DNA of 64,000 nt from UBA967 sp044375555 (GTDB lineage: Bacteria; Verrucomicrobiota; Verrucomicrobiia; Chthoniobacterales; Terrimicrobiaceae): assembly GCA_044375555.1 (NCBI GenBank), contig JBILML010000009.1:1-64000 (forward strand), read 5' to 3'. Below, piece after piece: positions 51,101 through 57,844 of this stretch. A model generated the notes under the pieces. That model was not told where the DNA came from and ran no database searches. It worked only from the letters and a program-made list of their open reading frames with translations. Every line of letters begins with the position of its first letter. Within the stretch, counting starts at the first letter, position 1. The translations under genes and the position numbers were made by a program.

Positions 51101-51571
51101 CGCCTCAGCCCGCTCGGTTACGGGATCCTCGGTGCCGGGAAGCACGGGGACATTCAGCTTTTGGGCGAGCGTGCGCGCGGCGGTTTTGTCACCCATGCTC
51201 TCGAGCAACTGCACATCCGGGCCGACGAAAATGATCCCAGCTTTCTCGCAGGCCCGTGCGAATTCGGCATTCTCGGAGAGGAACCCGTAGCCGGGATGAA
51301 TCATGTCCACCCCGCGCTCGCGCGCCAGAGCGATGATTCCCTCGATATCGAGATAAGCGCCAACCGGCCCCTTGCCCTCGCCGACGACATAGGCCTCGTC
51401 GGCCTTGAAGCGGTGCATGGTGTAGCGGTCCTCCTGCGCATAGATCGCGACGGTTCGCATGCCGAGTTCGGTGGCTGCGCGGAAGACGCGGATGGCGATT
51501 TCGCTGCGGTTGGCGACGAGGAGGGTTTTTCCGGCGACAGAAACGGCCGGGGAGGTGGTCTTGGGTTTCAT
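48104..51571 (-). CDS. pyc: Pyruvate carboxylase
   Basis: A 1155-aa anaplerotic enzyme that makes oxaloacetate from pyruvate, bicarbonate and ATP. The biotin carboxylase domain (about 14-460: IIKAAFGGGGRGMR, EMNPRIQVEHTVTE), carboxyltransferase domain (about 540-820: DTTFRDAHQSLLATRVR, VKDMAGL, HFHTHDTSG metal His) and biotinyl domain with EAMKM (biotin on K1120) are all on one chain, of normal length. It heads an operon with a sensor kinase. ruvC lies divergent, 89 bases away. Confidence 0.97.
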   Translation of the reverse strand: MKPKTTSPAVSVAGKTLLVANRSEIAIRVFRAATELGMRTVAIYAQEDRYTMHRFKADEAYVVGEGKGPVGAYLDIEGIIALARERGVDMIHPGYGFLSENAEFARACEKAGIIFVGPDVQLLESMGDKTAARTLAQKLNVPVLPGTEDPVTERAEALRIAKKIGFPLIIKAAFGGGGRGMRVVKKPEDLAPLLDEAQGEAGRAFGNSAVFLEKYIPRAKHIEVQILGDRHGNVLHLHERDCSVQRRHQKVVEIAPSVDLDPGVRRDLCEASVRLAAGIGYNNAGTIEFLYDVDKKEWFFIEMNPRIQVEHTVTEQVTGIDLVRSQILVAAGASLHGPELALPQQDAVPCNGFAVQARITTEDPANKFMPNYGKIVTYRSAAGFGVRLDSGMGTTGSVITPFYDSLLTKVTTSGQTFPMALQRMLRALREFRIRGVKTNIPFLENVILNPEFASGKATTTLIDTTPSLFEFKPRRDRASRLLSFLADVIVNGNPQAKGHRISAPLEPARRPSYDGKQAPPPGTRQLLLELGPEKFAEWTRKQKRLLFTDTTFRDAHQSLLATRVRSYDMLAVADAVARRSAGLFSLEMWGGATFDASMRFLYEDPWDRLRELRERIPNICFQMLLRGSNAVGYSNYPPNVVAGFIKHSAECGMDIFRIFDSLNDLPNMRSAMEAVRKHTRGICEGTVCYTGDILDPNRTKYSLKYYIGLAKELEKMGAHILAVKDMAGLCRPFAARALIKALREEVSLPVHFHTHDTSGVNSASLLMAAEAGVDVVDAAISSMSGSTSQPNLNSLVAALQNTPRDSGLDLGALEEFADYWEQVRNFYAPFDTSPRTGSAEVYVHEMPGGQFTNLKEQAVSMGLSHRWPEIARCYAEVNQLFGDIVKVTPSSKVVGDMALFLFTRGIKPADVLNLEPGTAFPESVKDMLAGGLGEPMGGWPKKLVEVVLGKSKPAKARAPKVDLDEVRAELAAKLKREPTEDDLYSHLMYPGVFADFWKITREYGNVSKLPTPAFFYGLKSGEEIAIDIEQGKTLFVKLINVGEPGKDGRRIVSFEFNGMPREATAADRSLKTKAAARPKADASKSNEVGAPIPGMVSSLDVGVGARVAKGDKILTLEAMKMQTTLYAPAAGVIGEIFAKAGDAVDTGDLLIRLKE

Positions 51572-51660
51572 ACGGGAGAGAAGGGACGCCGTTTATAGAA
51601 TCCAGGCCCTCGGAAGGCAATCCTTCCACCCGATGGGGCGTTTCCCCTATCCTGTGCCTC

Positions 51661-52155
51661 ATGGCTTCCGAGGAGATTTTGCTGGCCGTGGATCCGTCGC
51701 TTCGCGGCACCGGATTCGCCATCCTGTCGCGCGACGCCGGCAAGGTGCGCTGCCTCCATTTCGATGTGGTCAAAAACCCACCCAAACTCTCGCATGCCGG
51801 TTGCCTCCTCGAAATCCACACCCGCTTGGGTGATGCCATCAAGCAATTCCGCCCGACCGCTATGGCGGTGGAGAGCGTGATTTATGTGCAGAGTTTTGCT
51901 ACCGCCATCACGCTCGGATCCGCGCGGGGAGCGGTGCTACTGGCCGCCGCGCATCACGGCCTCGCCATCCACGAATACGCGCCGCGCCGAGTGAAGCAGG
52001 CGGTCGTCGGACGCGGCGGGGCGCAGAAAACCCAAGTTTCTTTCATGATCCGCTCGATCCTCGGACTCACCGTCACACCCCCACCCGACGCCGCCGACGC
52101 CATCGCCGTCGGCCTCACCCATTTTCAAACCGCGAAACTCTCCGCGCTCCGATGA
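51661..52155 (+). CDS. ruvC: Crossover junction endodeoxyribonuclease RuvC
   Basis: A 164-aa Holliday-junction resolvase. Catalytic acids D11 (AVDPSLRGTG), E71 (AVESVIYVQS), D143 and D146 (PDAADAIAVG) are in place; length matches the family. It overlaps lipB by four bases (ATGA). ruvA and ruvB are not in the window. Confidence 0.95.
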   Translation: MASEEILLAVDPSLRGTGFAILSRDAGKVRCLHFDVVKNPPKLSHAGCLLEIHTRLGDAIKQFRPTAMAVESVIYVQSFATAITLGSARGAVLLAAAHHGLAIHEYAPRRVKQAVVGRGGAQKTQVSFMIRSILGLTVTPPPDAADAIAVGLTHFQTAKLSALR

Positions 52156-52784
52156 AAATTCTCACTCCGGGCCGGATGTCGTTCGAAGCCGCCCTTGCAC
52201 TCCAGGAAAATCTCGTCGCCGAACTTCAATCTGGACGCGGCGAGGAAACCCTCGTCCTCCTCGAGCACGAACCCGTCTTCACCATCGGCCGCACGCGCGA
52301 CCGCTCCAGCCTCCGCCAAAACCTCCCCCACCCCGTGTTCGAAACCAACCGCGGCGGCCAGGCCACCTTTCACGGCCCCGGCCAACTCGTCGGCTACCCG
52401 GTCCTCGACCTCTCGCGGCGCGGACGCGACCTCCACCGCTACCTGAGGTTTCTCGAGGATTTGCTGATCGGGCTTTCCGCCAGCTACGGCGTCACCGCCC
52501 AGAACCGCGAGGGACTCACCGGCGTGTGGGTCGGCCCGCGCAAACTCGCCTCACTCGGGGTCGGCGTCCGCAAATGGGTTTCCATGCACGGCTTCGCCAT
52601 CAACATCACTCGCGAGTCCACCGAAGCCTTCGCGCACATCACACCTTGCGGCCTCACCGGCGTGGAAATGACCAGTCTCGCTCATGAAAGCGGCGCCGCG
52701 ATCCCGCTCGAAGACGCCCTCGCACGAACGGCGGACTTGTTTATGCAACGAATCGATCATTTAGCCGATTCACGAACCCTATAA
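52152..52784 (+). CDS. lipB: Octanoyl-[acyl carrier protein]:protein N-octanoyltransferase
   Basis: A 210-aa lipoyl-pathway enzyme moving octanoate from ACP to lipoyl domains. NRGGQATFHGPGQLV (66-80) is the signature; K131 and C166 (TPCGLTGVEMTSL) form the Cys-Lys dyad. It begins at the ruvC stop. lipA is not adjacent. Confidence 0.95.
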   Translation: MKILTPGRMSFEAALALQENLVAELQSGRGEETLVLLEHEPVFTIGRTRDRSSLRQNLPHPVFETNRGGQATFHGPGQLVGYPVLDLSRRGRDLHRYLRFLEDLLIGLSASYGVTAQNREGLTGVWVGPRKLASLGVGVRKWVSMHGFAINITRESTEAFAHITPCGLTGVEMTSLAHESGAAIPLEDALARTADLFMQRIDHLADSRTL

Positions 52785-52790
52785 AAGTTG

Positions 52791-52824
52791 CAGGCCGCCG
52801 CAACGAAAGTTACGACGGCCTGCT
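52791..52824. terminator. Hairpin between convergent lipB and methyltransferase genes
   Basis: GCAGGCCG (52791-52798) pairs with CGGCCTGC (52817-52824); inside, AAC-GAAA-GTT could form a tetraloop. No T tract follows on the plus strand, so it is at best a weak intrinsic terminator. T-rich sequence lies further at 52870-52895. Confidence 0.45.
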
Positions 52825-52917
52825 GTTCCCCCCAGAACGGATTCAAATTCTCACACCCTCTTCCGGGGCGCAATACTTTTTTTAAATATTTTTTGGCCCC
52901 GCTTCGACAACGCGCGG

Positions 52918-53655
52918 TTACGGGGAAATCGGTGGCTTTTCAAAAATCACCATGTGCTGCCACGGGAGAAAGTCGTGCGTGGCCACCCAGCGAAATCCGA
53001 CGGACTCCAGCTCGAGGCGAATCTGGCGCTCCGTCATTTTGTGGAGGGGCTTGATGGGAACGGCCGGATCCTCGGCGCGGTATTCCAAAAGGACAACCCG
53101 CCCTCCGGGACGCAAGGCGGACATCAGCGATTCGAGCATTTCCCGGGGATGCGAAAACTCGTGGTAGGCATCAACCATGAGGGCCAGGTCGATCGAGTCG
53201 GGAGGGAGCTTGGCGCCATCCACCGCGCCGAGGTGGGGCTCGACATTTTTGACGCCGAGTTCCTCGGCCCGCGATTGAAGAAAGGTCAGCATCTCGGGCT
53301 GAATATCGACCGCCACGACCCGGCCCTGCGGGACCAGCGGCGCGATACGGAACGCGTGGTAACCCGACCCCGCTCCGATATCGGCCACCACATCGGTGGG
53401 CTTCAGTGCCAAGGCCGCCACCGCCCGACTCGGCGCCTCCTCGGACTCGCGGTTGTCGCGTTCCAGCCAATCGATCCCCTCATGCCCCATGACCCGCGAA
53501 ATCTCCCGCCCCATGAAAAATTTCCCGGTTCCATCAGACGACGCCGCGCCGTGGTTGTAGCAAGCGCGGACGGGCCCGGATGAAAGAAGGAAAGCCAGAG
53601 TCAGAACAAGCCCGAGCAGATTCGAGGGTTTGAAAAGAGAGGGCTTCGTGCTCAT
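52918..53655 (-). CDS. SAM-dependent methyltransferase with N-terminal signal peptide
   Basis: A 245-aa protein. Residues 11-31 are a hydrophobic segment ending at PVRACY, a predicted signal peptide or anchor. A class I Rossmann methyltransferase follows: VVADIGAGSGYHAFRIA (about 89-105, motif I), VVAVDIQPEML, DLALMVDAYHEF and LRPGGRVVLLEYR. FFMGREISRVMGHEGIDWLERD is an upstream motif typical of an exported-looking family in Verrucomicrobia, Planctomycetes and Proteobacteria. How it obtains SAM outside the cytoplasm is unclear. It lies next to a tRNA gene. Confidence 0.8.
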   Translation of the reverse strand: MSTKPSLFKPSNLLGLVLTLAFLLSSGPVRACYNHGAASSDGTGKFFMGREISRVMGHEGIDWLERDNRESEEAPSRAVAALALKPTDVVADIGAGSGYHAFRIAPLVPQGRVVAVDIQPEMLTFLQSRAEELGVKNVEPHLGAVDGAKLPPDSIDLALMVDAYHEFSHPREMLESLMSALRPGGRVVLLEYRAEDPAVPIKPLHKMTERQIRLELESVGFRWVATHDFLPWQHMVIFEKPPISP

Positions 53656-53665
53656 TGGGAAGGGG

Positions 53666-53737
53666 AGCCGATGACGAGACTCGAACTCGTGACCTATCGA
53701 TTACGAATCGATTGCACTACCACTGTGCTACATCGGC
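53666..53737 (-). tRNA. tRNA-Thr (anticodon CGU)
   Basis: A complete 72-base cloverleaf. Acceptor GCCGATG pairs with CATCGGC, D stem GCAC/GTGC, anticodon stem ATCGA/TCGAT with loop TTCGTAA (anticodon CGT, codon ACG), T stem ACGAG/CTCGT with loop TTCGAGT, discriminator T. The 3' CCA is not encoded. Confidence 0.95.
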
Positions 53738-53784
53738 GAGAGGCATGAATTTGCCATACTCGCGATGGGGCTGCCAATGTGTTT

Positions 53785-54558
53785 TTACCGGATGATGCCG
53801 CGCTGACTGGCCTCGATAAATTCCAGAAGCCGGGCGATCGACTCGGGGCCGGAGTGCTCGGCGGCGATTTTTTCGCAGGCCTGCTTCACATTCATGTTGG
53901 ACCGGTAAAGAAGGCGGTAGGCCTCGCGGAGGGCGCGGGTGTCTTCGGGGGAAAATCCTCGGCGTTCGAGCCCGACCTGGTTCACGCCGCGGACTTCGGC
54001 GGGGTTGCCGTCGGCGATCATGTAGGGAGGGACATCTTGGACGATCTTCGTGCAACCACCGACGATGGCGTGGCGGCCGATGCGGCAGAATTGATGGATG
54101 CCAGAGAGGCCGCCGATGATGGCGTGTTCTTCAACAATCACATGGCCGGCGAGCGTGCCGTTGTTTGAGAAAATGACATGGTCGCCGACCACGCAATCAT
54201 GCGCGATGTGCGAGTAGGCGAGGAAATTTCCATGGCTCCCGACAATCGTCTTGGTGCCGGGCAGGGTGCCGCGGTTGACGGTGCAGAATTCGCGGAAGGT
54301 GTTTTGGTTTCCGATTTCGAGGTAGGTCGGCTCGGCGGTGTATTTCAAATCCTGCGAGCGCTGGCCGATCGAGCCGTAGGGATAAAAAAGATTCCCCTCC
54401 CCGATTTTGGTCGGGCCGGCGATCGAGACATGGCTGATGAGGCGCGTGCCGGAGCCGATTTCAACTTGCGGGCCGATGTGGCAAAAGGGACCAACCTCGA
54501 CGCTGTCGTGGAGCACCGCCGAGGGATCGACGACCGAACTCGGGTGGATGAGCGTCAT
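53785..54558 (-). CDS. lpxA: UDP-N-acetylglucosamine acyltransferase
   Basis: A 257-aa left-handed beta-helix enzyme for the first step of lipid A synthesis. Hexapeptide repeats run from IHPSSVVDPSAVLHD; the catalytic His is H120 (YSHIAHDC), and GNNATLAGH-like NNGTLAGH and GGLSGIHQFCRIG fit LpxA. A C-terminal helical part (DTRALREAYRLLYRS) completes it. It overlaps the LpxC-FabZ gene by four bases (ATGA). Confidence 0.96.
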   Translation of the reverse strand: MTLIHPSSVVDPSAVLHDSVEVGPFCHIGPQVEIGSGTRLISHVSIAGPTKIGEGNLFYPYGSIGQRSQDLKYTAEPTYLEIGNQNTFREFCTVNRGTLPGTKTIVGSHGNFLAYSHIAHDCVVGDHVIFSNNGTLAGHVIVEEHAIIGGLSGIHQFCRIGRHAIVGGCTKIVQDVPPYMIADGNPAEVRGVNQVGLERRGFSPEDTRALREAYRLLYRSNMNVKQACEKIAAEHSGPESIARLLEFIEASQRGIIR

Positions 54559-55856
54559 TTGTCGACGAGGCCGAAGAGCAGGGTTCCCTCGGAAACGACC
54601 TCGCCATTGACGAGGCAACGGCAGGAGGCTTTGCCGAGGCGTTTCTTGGCACTGGTGAGTTCGCACTCGATGAAGAGCGTGTCGCCGGGCATGACGGGTT
54701 TGCGGAATTTTACCTCGTCCGCGCTCATGAAGTAGCCGATTTTCCCGTCGTTCTCGGTGCGGCGCATCATGACGATGCTGGAAACTTGGGCCATCGCTTC
54801 GAGCTGGAGCACACCCGGCATGACGGGGTGCCCGGGGAAGTGGCCTTGGAAATAGGGCTCGTTGATCGTGACGGCTTTGACGCCGGTGGCTTTGAGGCCG
54901 CCGTCGAATTCCACGATCCGATCGACCATGAGGAACGGATAGCGGTGGGGGAGGATGTTCATCACGGCATTGATGTCGAGTGCGCCAACGGGTGCAGCGA
55001 CGGGGCGCGGCGCCACGGAGGCGGCGGCTCCGACGATTTCGGCGAGTTTTTTGGCGGCCTCGGTGTTGATGCCGTGGCCGGGCTTTATCGCGATGACATG
55101 GGCGCGAAGGAAACGACCGCAAAGCGCGAGGTCGCCGACGATATCGAGGATCTTGTGGCGGACGAATTCATCGGGGAAGCGGAGCGGTTCCTTGCTGAGA
55201 ACGCTGTCACCACGCGCGACGATGGCGTTTTCCAGGCTTCCTCCCTTGATGAGCCCCTTGTCCATGAGCGGCTTCACATCCTCGTAGAAAACAAAGGTCC
55301 GCGCGGGGGCGATTTCCTTTTCGTAAAATTCGGGCGTGATCTCGGCGGAGAGAAATTGGGTGAAGCGCCCCTCCGGACCGACTTGGGTGCAGGAGACGCG
55401 GAACTTCGTGTCGGGTAGAATGACGAGCGTGGAGCCATTGAGTTCGACGGTGATTGGCTCACGGATGTCGAGGAAACGCCGGGGCGCGTCCTGCTCGACG
55501 ATGCCGGCTTTTTTGATCAAGGCGATATACTCCGAGGCACTGCCATCACCGATCGGCGGCTCATTGGCGTTCATCTGGATCAAGGCGTTGTCGACGCCCA
55601 TTCCCACGAGGGCGGAGATGACATGCTCGACGGTGTGGATTTTTACCGCCCCCTGAACGAGCGTGGTCGCGCGCTCGACTGTCTTCACATGGGCGGCGGC
55701 GGCTTCGACAATCGGTTCATCGGGGAGGTCGATGCGCTGAAATTTGAACCCGTGGCCTACGGGCGCGGGCAGGAGCGTGAGGGTGACATTCTCGCCGGTG
55801 TGGAGGGCGCTTCCGGTGAGGCTTGCAGAGGATGCGAGGGTGCGTTGGTTGGACAC
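54555..55856 (-). CDS. lpxC/fabZ: Bifunctional LpxC-FabZ (UDP-acyl-GlcNAc deacetylase / 3-hydroxyacyl-ACP dehydratase)
   Basis: A 433-aa fusion. Residues 1-285 are LpxC with zinc ligands H78, H234 and D238 and catalytic H261 (KPGHGIN). Residues about 290-433 are FabZ with H339 and E353 (FQGHFPGHPVMPGVLQLEAMAQ). Such fusions are known from Bacteroidetes, Chlorobi and Verrucomicrobia. LpxC commits lipid A synthesis and FabZ draws on the same hydroxyacyl pool. It precedes lpxA with an ATGA overlap. Confidence 0.95.
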   Translation of the reverse strand: MSNQRTLASSASLTGSALHTGENVTLTLLPAPVGHGFKFQRIDLPDEPIVEAAAAHVKTVERATTLVQGAVKIHTVEHVISALVGMGVDNALIQMNANEPPIGDGSASEYIALIKKAGIVEQDAPRRFLDIREPITVELNGSTLVILPDTKFRVSCTQVGPEGRFTQFLSAEITPEFYEKEIAPARTFVFYEDVKPLMDKGLIKGGSLENAIVARGDSVLSKEPLRFPDEFVRHKILDIVGDLALCGRFLRAHVIAIKPGHGINTEAAKKLAEIVGAAASVAPRPVAAPVGALDINAVMNILPHRYPFLMVDRIVEFDGGLKATGVKAVTINEPYFQGHFPGHPVMPGVLQLEAMAQVSSIVMMRRTENDGKIGYFMSADEVKFRKPVMPGDTLFIECELTSAKKRLGKASCRCLVNGEVVSEGTLLFGLVDK

Positions 55857-55871
55857 GATGGAATGGGTGTT

Positions 55872-56345
55872 TTAGCGGGCCAGGCGATGCAGGAGGTCGA
55901 GATACTTCTGGTTGGCGGTGCGAAGTCTCAGAACGAGTTCGCGGCCGATCGAGCTGAGGATTTGGACGGCGGCAGCGGGTTGAAGTCCGGCCAGAACGCC
56001 GATCGTGGTGCGAGTGACGCGGAGGAGTTCGCAATCCTCGAGCGCCGTGACATCCGCCGAGCGGGGGCCTTCATCGACAAGGGAGATTTCGCCGAAAAAG
56101 TCGCCGACTTTGAGAGTGGCGAGTTCCACTTTTTGATCCGGCGGAGGGGCTTGGACAAGGGCGGTGCCGGTGAGAAGGAGGTAGAGGCAATGACCTTCCT
56201 CGCCGGCTTGAATGATCTTCGCGCCTTTGGGAAAAGTCACCGTGTCCGTAAGGCGCACGAGGGCCGAAAGCTCGTCGTAGCCAAGCCCAGAAAAAATCGC
56301 AAATTGCTGAAGACGAGGATCGTTAGGTTGAATGATTGATGACAT
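55872..56345 (-). CDS. Cyclic nucleotide-binding domain protein
   Basis: A 157-aa protein with only a cNMP-binding fold: FSGLGYDELSALVRL, GEEGHCLYLLLTGTALV, GDFFGEISLVDEGPRSADVTALEDCELLRV with the phosphate-binding E-x-(15)-R-S-A region. No DNA-binding domain follows, only a helix. It may sense cAMP or c-di-GMP and act by protein contact. It starts within the 3' end of the ATPase gene and is 15 bases upstream of lpxC-fabZ. Confidence 0.85.
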   Translation of the reverse strand: MSSIIQPNDPRLQQFAIFSGLGYDELSALVRLTDTVTFPKGAKIIQAGEEGHCLYLLLTGTALVQAPPPDQKVELATLKVGDFFGEISLVDEGPRSADVTALEDCELLRVTRTTIGVLAGLQPAAAVQILSSIGRELVLRLRTANQKYLDLLHRLAR

Positions 56346-57012
56346 GCTTGGAGAGGATGGTTCCGTCGATCATGTGGATGCGCACCGGGGCCAGAGCGGC
56401 CACTGAATCGCTGTGCGTGACAATAATCAGCGTGGCAATTTTTTGGGAAGCAATCTTTGAGAAAGTTTCGCAGACATGGGCGGCGTTGGCGGAGTCGAGA
56501 TTGCCGGTCGGCTCGTCGGCGAGGAGCAGAGCGGGACGGCCAGCGAGGGCCCGGGCGATGGCGACGCGTTGCATCTCACCGCCGCTCAGTTGGTGCGGGA
56601 AATGCCCCGCCCGGTGGGACATCCCGACCAGATCGAGCATTTCCGCCACGCGAGGGGTGGTCTTTTTTTGGGAATCCCCGCGCAGGAGCAGGGGGAGCTC
56701 GACATTTTCCCGAACCGTCATGGCTGGCAGGAGATTGAAGAATTGAAACACAATGCCGAGCGTGTGGCGGCGGTAATGGGTGAGTTCCCGCTCGCCCGCG
56801 CGGTGAAGCTCGAGGCCATCCACCCGGATCTCGCCCGAGGTCGGCGTATCGAGGCCACCGAGGAGGTTCAGCAGGGTGCTTTTGCCGCAACCGCTGGGAC
56901 CGGTGATCGTGGCGAAATCCCCCGGCGCGAGGTCGAGCGACACATCATCGAGCGCGCGGACCACGCCAGTGCCCGAGGAATAGGTTCGCGTGAGATGGCG
57001 GAGTTCGATCAT
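56323..57012 (-). CDS. ABC transporter ATP-binding protein (LolD/MacB type)
   Basis: A 229-aa ATPase. Walker A GPSGCGKST, Q-loop VFQFFNLLPAMTV, signature LSGGEMQRVAIARAL, Walker B LLLADEPTGNLDS and H-loop VTHS are complete. LPAMTVRENVELPLLL and ADEPTGNLD mark the LolD/FtsE/MacB group, which works on lipoproteins or peptides. No permease is adjacent. Position beside lpx genes favours outer-membrane biogenesis by inference. The start (57012) is 27 bases from a divergent pseudouridine synthase gene. Confidence 0.85.
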   Translation of the reverse strand: MIELRHLTRTYSSGTGVVRALDDVSLDLAPGDFATITGPSGCGKSTLLNLLGGLDTPTSGEIRVDGLELHRAGERELTHYRRHTLGIVFQFFNLLPAMTVRENVELPLLLRGDSQKKTTPRVAEMLDLVGMSHRAGHFPHQLSGGEMQRVAIARALAGRPALLLADEPTGNLDSANAAHVCETFSKIASQKIATLIIVTHSDSVAALAPVRIHMIDGTILSKHVINHST

Positions 57013-57039
57013 GGTGGCGGGGAGTGTTTCCGCGAAGCG

Positions 57040-57822
57040 ATGACTGATCAAGCAGAGTTCCGGGTTCTCGGCGAAACGGCCGAACTGCTCGCCGTGGACA
57101 AACCCGCCGGGCTACTAGTCCACCCGAGCAAGCCGGGCGGGCCGAAGACGCTGTGGGACGGCTTGCGCGAACTTCTCTCCTACGAGATCGCCAACAGCGG
57201 CCAGGTCTCACTCATCAACCGTCTCGACCGCGAAACAAGCGGCGTGGTCCTTGTAGCCAAAACCTCGGCCGCCGCGCGTCAGGCGGCCATCGCGATGCAG
57301 GAGGGAAAAATCCGGAAGACCTACCTCGCGATCCTCACCGGCCATCCGGCGGAGGAGACTTTTACGGTCGACGCCCCGATCATCCGCCGGGGGGAGGTTT
57401 TGGAAACCAAGATTCACCTCCAGCGCATGGTCCACCCGAGCGGTGCGGTGGCGCGGACGGAGTTTCGTGTTCTCGAAAAATTCGAAAACCGGCTCGGTCT
57501 TTTTTCTCTCGTCGAAGCCAAGCCCCTCACCGGCCGCACCCACCAAATCCGCGTCCACGCCTCCCATGCCGGTTACCCCGTCGTCGGGGATAAAATCTAC
57601 GGCCCGTCCGAGGATTGTTACTTGGAGTTTATTCAAACCGGTTGGACCCCCGCCCTGGCAGAACGCCTCCACCTGCCCCGTCACGCTCTCCACTCGGCGG
57701 GGTTGGCGCTCGAGTGGAACGGCTCCCTGCTCGAGTGGCGGAGCGAACTTCCCGAGGAGCTCGCGGCGTTTCTTGATTCCCCGCCGACCACATTGACTTC
57801 ACCTCGCACCTTCTTAAGATAG
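57040..57822 (+). CDS. RluD/RluA-family pseudouridine synthase
   Basis: A 260-aa enzyme. AVDKPAGLLVHPS is motif I, the catalytic Asp is in INRLDRETSGVVLVAK (motif II), and LTGRTHQIRVHASHAGYPVVGD is the C-terminal motif. It isomerises uridine in rRNA or tRNA; the site cannot be told. No S4 domain is seen at the N-terminus, unlike RluD. It is followed by an ATPase gene after 22 bases. Confidence 0.9.
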   Translation: MTDQAEFRVLGETAELLAVDKPAGLLVHPSKPGGPKTLWDGLRELLSYEIANSGQVSLINRLDRETSGVVLVAKTSAAARQAAIAMQEGKIRKTYLAILTGHPAEETFTVDAPIIRRGEVLETKIHLQRMVHPSGAVARTEFRVLEKFENRLGLFSLVEAKPLTGRTHQIRVHASHAGYPVVGDKIYGPSEDCYLEFIQTGWTPALAERLHLPRHALHSAGLALEWNGSLLEWRSELPEELAAFLDSPPTTLTSPRTFLR

Positions 57823-57844
57823 CGCGCTCGATCCACTCGCCACC

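Noticed and set aside
47888..51598. 1236-codon open frame opposite pyc and the kinase
   Set aside because: Antisense to pyruvate carboxylase; composition rich in Arg/Gly/Glu with no domain, a GC artefact.
52870..52897. T-rich run as a terminator of lipB
   Set aside because: It has no hairpin directly before it; the nearest stem ends over 40 bases upstream.
54559..55122. N-terminal extension of lpxA to 445 codons
   Set aside because: The extra 188 codons overlap lpxC-fabZ in another frame and have no homology; LpxA starts at MTLIHPSS.
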